This document shows, piece after piece, positions 12,862 through 20,041 of a stretch of DNA of 46,762 nucleotides; position 1 is the stretch's first letter, and the number at the start of each line of letters is the position of its first letter. Origin of the DNA: a virus; the IMG/VR virus record IMGVR_UViG_3300037247_000787, positions 1 through 46,762 of that record; one strand, given 5' to 3'. The position numbers were made by a program, and so were the translations under genes. Below the pieces are notes generated by a model. It was not told where the DNA came from, did not search any database, and saw only the letters and a program-made list of their open reading frames with translations.

Positions 12862-14547
12862 ATGATTAGCCAAGAAGAAAAAATTAAAAGTAAGTTCTAC
12901 AGTGTGGAGGAGATACACGAGGTATTGGACCCGGCAGAGACGGTATTTTTCGATACAGAAACTGATGGATTGTACGGGCCAATTATGCTGGCCCAGCTTT
13001 ACCAGACACATCTCGATTTTGTGATTCTCCTCAAAAAACCTGATGCTTTTGAACTCGCTATAGCTTTGAGTAATTATCATTTGGTAATGCATTATGCGAG
13101 CTATGATATCTCAACCATCCAGAGGCAGTCATCCACAGCATGGGTTCCCGCACAGTTTGATTGTACTTTTTACCTATCCAGATTAGCTTTCTGGAAAGAA
13201 GACTCATTCAAGTTAACTGACGTATTGCGGTATGTATTCGGGTACGATCCGTACACGAAAATAATGTTAGACAAATCAGAGTTACAAACTTCTGACTGGA
13301 GCGGGGAGCTAACAGAAGAGCAGGTACAGTATGCATGCATGGATGTGTACTTTCTGAGAGATTTGTACGAAGCCGTAAAGAAAATGAAGACAAGCTGGCC
13401 CTACGAATTGGATATGACAACTCTCAGGTGCTGCCTAGAATTCCAAAATAACGGAATGCCAACACTACCAGAGGCTGTTGAGAGCACAATCGAAACTAAT
13501 TTAGCTCGAATAGATGAAATAGCTCTCCCTGTTAACTGTAACAGTTATCAGCAGGTTCGTAAGTACATTGGCGAAACAGAATCTGATGGGTTAGCTTTAG
13601 CTAAGTTTGGTCTGGCAGGGAATCAAAAAGCTAATGATGTTCGTGAAGTTAGATCTCTACTGAAACAGATTAATTATGTAGAGAAGTACAGAACCGAGAG
13701 AGTATTTGGGTTGTTTGCCCCAGCCGCTCGTAGCGGACGGTTAACCTGTGTTAAACACAATTTACAGCAAATTCCTCGCAAGCTAAAACACTGTTTTGGT
13801 TTTGAGGTTGGTGGGGATCGGGTCTTAGTTTACGCGGATTACCCTACGATAGAACTAAGAACCATAGCCGCCATAACCGGCGAACACAGAATGGCCAAAC
13901 TGTTTTCGCAAGGTGTTGATATTCATGGCTACACAGCAACAGATTTTTTTGGCCCTAATTTTACCAAAGACCAGCGCCATTTTGCTAAGACACTAAATTT
14001 CGGTCTGTTGTATGGAGGCGGAGCTTCAATGGCTAGGAATATCCTAATCAAGGACGCTGGGATGTTAATACCGCTATTTGAGATGGAAGAGAAAAAACGT
14101 CGGTGGCTTAGATTATGGCCAGCTATTAATGCATGGCAAAAAAGAATGACGAAAAGCTGGCGTAACGGAGACGCTGCCTCCACTCCAGGACAGAGAAAAT
14201 ATTTCGGGGAGCGTCTTACAGATTATTTGAACATACAGAATCAGGGATTTGCTGCCGAGATTAACAAGCTGGCTATCCATCACCTAATGCCCGCGCTCAA
14301 AAAGTTAGATAGTAGAATCCTCCTGATTAATTTTGTTCATGATAGTTTCCTACTAGAGTGCCCAAACGAACCTGAGCTTTATCAGGAAGCTGCCATAATC
14401 CTGTCATTGACAATGCAGGAGGCTTGGTACGATTCGCAAATCAACGTCAAGATTGATTCTATTCCAATCAACATCGAAGCTTTTGTTGGGTACGATTGGG
14501 GTAGTATCGAGGACAATTCACTTTTCCATTTCAAAGGTACCCAGTAA
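12862..14547 (+). CDS. family A DNA polymerase with 3'-5' exonuclease
   Basis: A 561-residue PolA-type polymerase without a 5' nuclease domain. Exonuclease motifs: Exo I VFFDTETDG near 28-36, Exo II HYASYD near 76, Exo III YACMDVYFL near 156. Polymerase motifs: motif A DYPTIELR near 325 (usual DYSQIELR), motif B RHFAKTLNFGLLYG near 371 with the key K and a Phe at the sugar-selecting position, and motif C VHDS near 491 where most relatives have VHDE. This is the replicative polymerase. The next gene starts on its stop codon (TAATG). The motif C Ser is the notable deviation; the metal-binding Asp is kept. Confidence 0.95.
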   Translation: MISQEEKIKSKFYSVEEIHEVLDPAETVFFDTETDGLYGPIMLAQLYQTHLDFVILLKKPDAFELAIALSNYHLVMHYASYDISTIQRQSSTAWVPAQFDCTFYLSRLAFWKEDSFKLTDVLRYVFGYDPYTKIMLDKSELQTSDWSGELTEEQVQYACMDVYFLRDLYEAVKKMKTSWPYELDMTTLRCCLEFQNNGMPTLPEAVESTIETNLARIDEIALPVNCNSYQQVRKYIGETESDGLALAKFGLAGNQKANDVREVRSLLKQINYVEKYRTERVFGLFAPAARSGRLTCVKHNLQQIPRKLKHCFGFEVGGDRVLVYADYPTIELRTIAAITGEHRMAKLFSQGVDIHGYTATDFFGPNFTKDQRHFAKTLNFGLLYGGGASMARNILIKDAGMLIPLFEMEEKKRRWLRLWPAINAWQKRMTKSWRNGDAASTPGQRKYFGERLTDYLNIQNQGFAAEINKLAIHHLMPALKKLDSRILLINFVHDSFLLECPNEPELYQEAAIILSLTMQEAWYDSQINVKIDSIPINIEAFVGYDWGSIEDNSLFHFKGTQ

Positions 14548-15362
14548 TGTCTGTTGAACGCCACTACAAAAAACTTGTTGAGAAAGTAACCTTCCACGGT
14601 GAGAGAAGACAAATAAGGAACGGGTCTGCTAACTCAATTTTCGCTGTAAAGTTCGGAATTGATTGTCTATCCTCTGGCCATTTTCCACTACTGCTGGGCA
14701 GGAGAATATTCTACAAAGGTGTATTTGGTGAGCTTGCTGCTTTTCTACGTGGGCCAGATAAGGTAAGTGATTTCACAGCACAAGGTTGCAATTATTGGGG
14801 AGATTGGGCAGATACTGATGGTTCACTACGAGTCGATTATGGTAATAAATGGCTGAACTTCAATGGTGTTAATCAGCTTGATTCGTTAAGAGAAAAGCTG
14901 GTGAACAACCCCACTGATAGACGACTAATAATCTCATCATGGGATCCAGGTAGCTTAGATAGTCTAAGTTTACCCTGTTGCCATCTTCTGTACCAATGGT
15001 ATGTCAGGGGAGGAAAACATCTTGATATGATTTGGTACCAACGATCAGTAGACCTAATGGTCGGTCTGCCATCTAACATAGTTCTAGCTTCAGCTTTTAA
15101 CATCCTACTGGCTAACAATGTTGGTCTGCTTCCTGGTAAGATTAGCATGATGCTTGGGGATGTTCACATTTATGACGAGCATAAAAACTCTGTCCAGAAG
15201 TACCTGACTCAAGCTAATAAAACTTTGCATTACAATGATTCATACCCTGAATATACAGTTGAATTAAAGAAAGGAACTGCCATAGAAAAGATGACCAGTA
15301 ACAGCATCAATATTAACAAGTACTACCCACAAAAACCAATAAAATTTGAGCTAATACCGTGA
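14547..15362 (+). CDS. thyA: thymidylate synthase-family protein
   Basis: A 271-residue member of the thymidylate synthase/pyrimidine hydroxymethylase family. Visible elements: phosphate-binding NPTDRRLIISSWD, catalytic Cys in SLPCCHLLYQWYV (C145), YQRSVDLMVGLPSNI with the Arg, Ser, Asp and the Asn that selects a uracil base, and LGDVHIYDEH. The Arg of the N-terminal loop (RNGSAN) and the Glu of GELAAFL are kept, but the usual Trp after that Glu is missing. The enzyme would make dTMP from dUMP, or hydroxymethyl-dUMP if it is a hydroxymethylase. It overlaps DHFR by four bases, which favours the folate-oxidising thymidylate synthase reaction. Confidence 0.85.
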   Translation: MSVERHYKKLVEKVTFHGERRQIRNGSANSIFAVKFGIDCLSSGHFPLLLGRRIFYKGVFGELAAFLRGPDKVSDFTAQGCNYWGDWADTDGSLRVDYGNKWLNFNGVNQLDSLREKLVNNPTDRRLIISSWDPGSLDSLSLPCCHLLYQWYVRGGKHLDMIWYQRSVDLMVGLPSNIVLASAFNILLANNVGLLPGKISMMLGDVHIYDEHKNSVQKYLTQANKTLHYNDSYPEYTVELKKGTAIEKMTSNSININKYYPQKPIKFELIP

Positions 15363-15772
15363 TTATCGGTGTGTTGTTGTTGTCTAAAGACGGGTATTAT
15401 GTAGGAAGAGACGGCCAATTACCGGACAGAGCTGAGTGGGATAAACACTTTCTGACTGATTTGATTAGAAATCAGTATGTTCTGTGCTCAGAGAATACCC
15501 TCAAGAAAATTCCTCGAAGTATGCACAAATCTGCCAAGTTGGTGACTGATAACCCAATGCGGATAGATTCTTGCAGCTTTGTAAATTTTGGTATCTGTAC
15601 ATTCGCGTCACACCCTCCACACCTACTACTGGTATCCAAGAGCACAAAAAATCTAAATGGAGGTAATAGGTTCGATCTTACCCGATTGAACATGTACAAC
15701 GAATACAGGGTAGCAGATACGCTGTCAATGTATGTCAAGGCGCGGGATCGGTTTGAATCCACACTATTCTAG
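15359..15772 (+). CDS. folA: dihydrofolate reductase-like protein
   Basis: A 137-residue divergent DHFR. The start MIIGVLLLSKDGYYVGRDGQ matches the first strand and Met20-type loop of DHFR, followed by LPDRAEWDKHFLTDLIRNQY and VLCSENTLKKIP, comparable to the strand with MGRxTxxSI. It is shorter than the usual 160 residues. The GTG start overlaps the TGA of the thymidylate synthase gene, so the pair is co-translated. The product would regenerate tetrahydrofolate spent by thymidylate synthase. The divergence leaves some doubt about activity. Confidence 0.75.
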   Translation: MIIGVLLLSKDGYYVGRDGQLPDRAEWDKHFLTDLIRNQYVLCSENTLKKIPRSMHKSAKLVTDNPMRIDSCSFVNFGICTFASHPPHLLLVSKSTKNLNGGNRFDLTRLNMYNEYRVADTLSMYVKARDRFESTLF

Positions 15773-15782
15773 GAGAGTTGAT

Positions 15783-16030
15783 ATGGATGAGGTTGTAAAC
15801 GGTATCGGGATAAAAGTAGAAGGGTGTAGAGGAGCTGTAGCCAGTTTAGTTTACCAATCTGTACCCAAAAACCTGAGACAGTTGTTGCATGTAAGATAAC
15901 TAAATCAGTCTGGGTGGAAACTGTAAGGGGTGCGGTCGAGTTTAAGGCTGGCGACTATTTAGTTGTTGGTGGGATTCCACTAAACAATGCTGATGCGCTT
16001 GAGCTATCATATGAGGACAAAATAGCATGA
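15783..16030 (+). pseudogene. frameshifted paralogue of the 16027 gene
   Basis: ATG 15783 opens a frame of 38 codons ending at 15899. A -1 shift at the A-run 15867-15871 opens a second frame that reads PETVVACKITKSVWVETVRG and on to TGA 16028-16030. With one extra A the junction would read SVPKKPETVVACKIT, which lines up with HHVTKKPVKVRACRMT in the next gene, and AGDYLVVGG lines up with AGDYLVLFD. It is thus a paralogue broken by one missing A, or a gene that uses -1 frameshifting at CCCAAAAAC, or a sequencing error. Confidence 0.7.
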
Positions 16031-16350
16031 CTACATCTGACTCGGAAATTACTGTAGTATTGAGAGAAGGTTGCGAGATTGTTGACGGAGAGGTTAAACT
16101 GAACAGGGTTACCCGTAACGAATACGAGGTGCGAGTAGAGACAAATAGTGGGATCCTTAAAAATCTAACTTTTCACCATGTGACGAAAAAACCTGTAAAA
16201 GTTCGAGCGTGTAGAATGACTGAGCCGTTTTCAGTGTGGACTATGCAAGGTGTAAAAGCTGGAAATGCCGGGGATTATTTGGTTCTTTTTGATAACGGAA
16301 CACTTTATCCCTGTGATGTAGACACTTTTAATAAACATTACTCTGTCTGA
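16027..16350 (+). CDS. conserved small phage protein (GDYL / YPC domain)
   Basis: A 107-residue protein. The last 50 residues have the pattern common in phage accessory proteins: VRACRMTEPFSVWTMQGVK, GNAGDYLVLFDNG, LYPCDVDTFNKHY. The first half is strand-rich (ITVVLREGCEIVDGEVKL). Its start overlaps the stop of the broken paralogue (ATGA). The domain is widespread beside phage replication genes, but its role is not known to me. Confidence 0.6.
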   Translation: MTTSDSEITVVLREGCEIVDGEVKLNRVTRNEYEVRVETNSGILKNLTFHHVTKKPVKVRACRMTEPFSVWTMQGVKAGNAGDYLVLFDNGTLYPCDVDTFNKHYSV

Positions 16351-16365
16351 TTCTGGAGAACTAAT

Positions 16366-17202
16366 ATGGACTCAATCAAACTAAACAAAACTGATATAAC
16401 CATTCGGCCATCTTCAATTGTCTCGTTTCAACAGTGTAGTAGGAAATGGGCTCTGACTCACTTGGAGGGGCACACTTCCCAAACCGGATCGAGGGCGGCT
16501 GTAGGTACCGCAATCCACAAAGCCGCTGAAGTTATCTGGACCAATGCTATACAAACCGGCAAGAAAGACCTAAACATAACCAAAGCTCAGGATGCCGCTG
16601 TTGCCGAGTTCGACGAAAACTGTAAGAAGGAGCCACCAAAATACTTAAACAGTGATACAGAAAACAGCTCCAGAAAGTTGGTGTCTGATGGGGCTGGAGT
16701 TTTCGTTGACCAGATAGCGGAGTTTACGGATATCCCAAGATTCGTCGAAAAACGCTACGCCGTCCCGATCTCCGATCACCCTATTGTAAAGGAGATTGGC
16801 GGTACTTTGGACTACATAAGCGACAATACAATTGCTGATTTAAAGACCAGCAAGAGAGCGATACAGACGCAAAATCACGTGTTGCAACAGTCGATATACA
16901 AGTTTCTTGCCGAGGCTAACGGCCATAAGATCGACTACACACTGATACAAGGGATTATTTTCACCAAGGTGCCACGCGGGGATATAAGCGCACTTGATCA
17001 TAACGTGCCTCAAGCTAAATACGGAGTGAATGTTATCCTCGATACCTTGCGGGCATTTTATGAGGGTACGAATCCTGACGTACTGTTTCCAGGAAACACA
17101 GGGTATTTTCTCTGTTCGCCGCAATACTGCGATTTTCACCCAACCTGCAAATTTGTCCAAGGAGATATCGTAATTCCGGTACAAGATAAACCAGTACTAT
17201 GA
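16366..17202 (+). CDS. RecB/Cas4-like PD-(D/E)XK exonuclease with Fe-S cysteines
   Basis: A 278-residue nuclease. The N-terminal Cys lies in IVSFQQCSRKWAL (near 25). The core motifs are H in TAIHKAAE, GGTLDYI with the metal Asp, IADLKTSKR with the DxK pair, and QQSIYKFL with the conserved Gln and Tyr. Three more Cys lie at the C-terminus in CSPQYCDFHPTC. This 1+3 Cys arrangement binds an Fe-S cluster in AddB and Cas4 proteins. It probably acts as a recombination or end-processing exonuclease. It overlaps the helicase gene by four bases, so the two likely work together. Confidence 0.85.
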   Translation: MDSIKLNKTDITIRPSSIVSFQQCSRKWALTHLEGHTSQTGSRAAVGTAIHKAAEVIWTNAIQTGKKDLNITKAQDAAVAEFDENCKKEPPKYLNSDTENSSRKLVSDGAGVFVDQIAEFTDIPRFVEKRYAVPISDHPIVKEIGGTLDYISDNTIADLKTSKRAIQTQNHVLQQSIYKFLAEANGHKIDYTLIQGIIFTKVPRGDISALDHNVPQAKYGVNVILDTLRAFYEGTNPDVLFPGNTGYFLCSPQYCDFHPTCKFVQGDIVIPVQDKPVL

Positions 17203-18392
17203 TGATTCCAAGGGACTACCAGCTTATCTTAGCTAAAGAAGCTTTTAGCATCCTGAAAGAAAACTTGATAGTTTACTTGGCTATGGAGGAGAGAACAGGA
17301 AAAACACTGACTGCAATATTGGCCGCTGAACTAACTAACAGAAATGTAAAAACAGTTAACGTTCTCACGACGAAGAAAGCTCTAGGTGGGTGGATAGACA
17401 CCTTGTCTAAATTCAATACAGATAAGGTGTTTCATGTCACTAACTACCATAAAGCTAAAATCCTGACTAAGAGTGACATTCTGATTTTGGACGAAGCTCA
17501 CAATTATATTAGCAGTTATCCAAAAACTTCAAATATATGGAGAGCAGTTAAGAGACTGTCTGCTGGTGTTCCGATAATCTATCTTTCGGCTACCCCGAAC
17601 GCCCAAAGCCTATCTCTACTATTTCACCAGTTTCACCTTAGCTCATGGTCTCCATGGAAGGAGTACACCAACTTCTACGACTGGTTCAGAGTTTTTGGGG
17701 TGCCTGGGTCTATCTATGTCGGCCAACGCCGTGTTAGTGTGTATAACTCAACGAAAGAGGAAAAATTAAGAGCTAGTGTCAATCACTTGTTTATAACGAT
17801 GACCAGGAAGGAGTTGGGATTTAAACACGAGCCGGTAGATAAAGCCCACACAATAACCCTGAAACCAGAAACTAAGGTGGCTTATCACACTATCCAGAAG
17901 AAGTCATTATATGAATTTACAGTAGGTACACTGGTAGCGGACACCATAGCCAAACGAAACCACGCACTATATTGTTTAGAGGGTGGGACGATCATCATTG
18001 ATGGTGTTAGTTACGTTTTATCTAACACTGAGAAGATTGACTACATTTTAAAAACTTGGGGCGATACTAAGAATATTGCCATCATGTACAACTATGTTGG
18101 GGAGCTAAAAAAATTACAGCAGTATTTTAAACGAGCTAGACTTCTTCAGGCTACAAGCAACGCCGAGGGGATTGAGCTCGCTGACGTAGAACACCTAATC
18201 ATCTACAGCCACGATTACCGAGTGTCCAAACACACTCAACGTAGGGCTAGGCAAGCGAGTAAGGCCAGAGAAACCCCAATCGCGGTGAACTTCTTGATTG
18301 TCCCTAATGCTATGTCGGATCAGGTTTACACATCTGTAGTGATAAAAAAGAAGAGCTTCGTTGACCGAGTGTACCAAGGGATATCAATATGA
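17199..18392 (+). CDS. SF2/SNF2-type DNA helicase
   Basis: A 397-residue superfamily 2 ATPase. Q-motif-like IPRDYQLILAKEAF opens the protein, then Walker A MEERTGKTLTA near 28-38, Walker B ILDEAHNY (DEAH) near 95-102 and motif III YLSATPNAQS near 127-136. The second lobe ends with motif VI HTQRRARQASKARETPI near 347-363. The form fits the phage SNF2-like helicases placed beside RecB/Cas4 nucleases. It likely remodels DNA during replication or recombination. The ATG overlaps the nuclease gene, and its own TGA overlaps the next ATG. Confidence 0.85.
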   Translation: MMIPRDYQLILAKEAFSILKENLIVYLAMEERTGKTLTAILAAELTNRNVKTVNVLTTKKALGGWIDTLSKFNTDKVFHVTNYHKAKILTKSDILILDEAHNYISSYPKTSNIWRAVKRLSAGVPIIYLSATPNAQSLSLLFHQFHLSSWSPWKEYTNFYDWFRVFGVPGSIYVGQRRVSVYNSTKEEKLRASVNHLFITMTRKELGFKHEPVDKAHTITLKPETKVAYHTIQKKSLYEFTVGTLVADTIAKRNHALYCLEGGTIIIDGVSYVLSNTEKIDYILKTWGDTKNIAIMYNYVGELKKLQQYFKRARLLQATSNAEGIELADVEHLIIYSHDYRVSKHTQRRARQASKARETPIAVNFLIVPNAMSDQVYTSVVIKKKSFVDRVYQGISI

Positions 18393-18565
18393 AGAGGTTT
18401 GACGTTAAGCTGAGTGCAAAGATAGAGCAGTTTTGGACTGTAGAGGCAGAAGATGAAGCAGACGCAGAGTTTAAAGCGTTATCTGAGCCGCCGAAGTTTG
18501 AAAACGTTATAGAGTCGGAAATCGACATTGATGAAGTTGAACCGAACACTGAGGAAACACCATGA
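18389..18565 (+). CDS. small acidic hypothetical protein
   Basis: A 58-residue very acidic protein (MKRFDVKLSAKIEQFWTVEA...), packed between helicase and ligase with ATGA overlaps on both sides. The pattern of two strands followed by DEADAEFKAL is typical of small DpnD/PcfM-like proteins, but I do not assign a family. Its co-translation with replication genes suggests an accessory role. Confidence 0.6.
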   Translation: MKRFDVKLSAKIEQFWTVEAEDEADAEFKALSEPPKFENVIESEIDIDEVEPNTEETP

Positions 18566-19773
18566 AACTTTTAGAAGATTTAGCCAGTACCAATAAAGCG
18601 AACAAAAAGAGACTTCTTCGTGCGGCCAATGACCTAGAGAAGATGGTGTTTCTTTATGCCCTAAACCCTTACTACACATATGGCGTGTCTAGCTCTTTTG
18701 ATACCTCCATTTTCGATACCGAAGAACCAACACCAGAACTGTTTAAGTTGCTTGATTCTCTGCGAACCAGAGAGATTTCTGGTAATGAAGCTAAAAGAGC
18801 GGTTAGTCGGTTCGCTGAGGATAATGGAGAACTAATCTTTCTGATATTGTCCAGACGTCTATCTTGCGGAACGGCAGTTAATACGTTTAACCAAGTACAT
18901 AAGGGTTATATCCCAACGTTTAAAATTCAGTTAGCAAAAGAAGTTCCACTGAGCGAAGTGAAGTTTCCGGTGTTGGCTCAAACAAAGTTCGATGGCGTTC
19001 GTATCATAACAGTCATAAGGGATAAAGTGGTTAAATTCTACACACGTGGTGGAAACGTTCTACCAATGCCTAAGTTATCGGCGTTATTGTCTGAGCGAGG
19101 GAATATGATGTTGGATGGTGAGTTGATGCTCCGCCCAACGGCAACGGTTAGACAAACACGCTCAACACTAGCAGGTATGGTAAATTCAGCGATACACGGG
19201 GGTGAGATTGATGAGTTGCAAATCACGTATAAGATGTTTGACGTACTGCTTCTGGACGAATGGGATAACAAAAACTGCCCCCGTACCGAGCACCAACGCG
19301 CAGTTAATAGGCTCTCATTTCTTTACGGAAAAAAACCTGTAGAAGAGATTAGCGTCATTGTCGGCCTCACGCTAGACAACAAGGAAGATGTAATTAAGCT
19401 GTATAACGAAGTGATTGAAGAAGGCGGGGAAGGGTTAGTACTAAAAGATCCTGAAGCTAAGTATGAATTTAAACGATCCACCAACTGGATAAAGATGGTA
19501 CCAACCAAAAAAGCTTACCTTACCTGTATCGATACAGTTGATGGAAAGAATAACTTCACTGGCATGATAGGATCGTTGGTCTGCGAAGGGGTGATTGAAG
19601 GAAACAACACGTACGTAAACGTTGGATCTGGTCTCACAGAACGCGATAGGAAACGTCCAACAAACTGCTACCTTGCAAGAACTATCGAGGTGAAATATAA
19701 CGAAACCACAAAGAACGCAAAAGGTACTTGGTCCCTACTGTTCCCACGCTTTGTTAAGGTGATCAGTGGCTAA
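18562..19773 (+). CDS. ATP-dependent DNA ligase
   Basis: A 403-residue ligase. Motif I with the nucleotide-accepting Lys is LAQTKFDGVRIITV (K near 143), motif III is YKMFDVLLLDEW, motif IV EGLVLKDPEAKYE and motif V NWIKMVPT. An N-terminal helical domain and a C-terminal OB-fold-like part (GMIGSLVCEGVIEGNNTYVN) complete the protein, as in T7-like and other phage ligases. It seals nicks in replication and repair. It overlaps the VRR-NUC gene by eight bases. Confidence 0.9.
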   Translation: MKLLEDLASTNKANKKRLLRAANDLEKMVFLYALNPYYTYGVSSSFDTSIFDTEEPTPELFKLLDSLRTREISGNEAKRAVSRFAEDNGELIFLILSRRLSCGTAVNTFNQVHKGYIPTFKIQLAKEVPLSEVKFPVLAQTKFDGVRIITVIRDKVVKFYTRGGNVLPMPKLSALLSERGNMMLDGELMLRPTATVRQTRSTLAGMVNSAIHGGEIDELQITYKMFDVLLLDEWDNKNCPRTEHQRAVNRLSFLYGKKPVEEISVIVGLTLDNKEDVIKLYNEVIEEGGEGLVLKDPEAKYEFKRSTNWIKMVPTKKAYLTCIDTVDGKNNFTGMIGSLVCEGVIEGNNTYVNVGSGLTERDRKRPTNCYLARTIEVKYNETTKNAKGTWSLLFPRFVKVISG

Positions 19774-20041
19774 TCTACAAACCAAACTAATACGCACGTT
19801 GGAAGATGCGGGGTGTTATGTGGTTAACATAACCTCTGCATCTAAAAACGGGGTAGCTGATATTCTTGGTTGCCTCCCTAGTGGTAGATTCTTTGCGGTA
19901 GAGAGCAAGGAAAAAAGCGACCGCCTAAAACCACTACAGAAGTATAATTTGGATCAGGTCAAGAAAAGTAATGGGTTAGCTATCGAAGCTCGTTCCGTTG
20001 AGGATTTAGCTCCACTGTTAGCGCATATCAATCGAACATAG
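19766..20041 (+). CDS. VRR-NUC domain nuclease
   Basis: A 91-residue protein covering one VRR-NUC domain. The layout is an N-terminal helix with Cys, ASKNGVADILGCLPSGRFFA with the metal-binding Asp, VESKEKSDRLKPLQ with the ExK pair and the Gln, and a final helix. Such stand-alone phage domains are related to Holliday-junction resolvases and cut branched or flap DNA. It is the last gene of the plus-strand replication block. Its last 14 bases overlap the end of the opposing virion operon. Confidence 0.85.
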   Translation: MANLQTKLIRTLEDAGCYVVNITSASKNGVADILGCLPSGRFFAVESKEKSDRLKPLQKYNLDQVKKSNGLAIEARSVEDLAPLLAHINRT

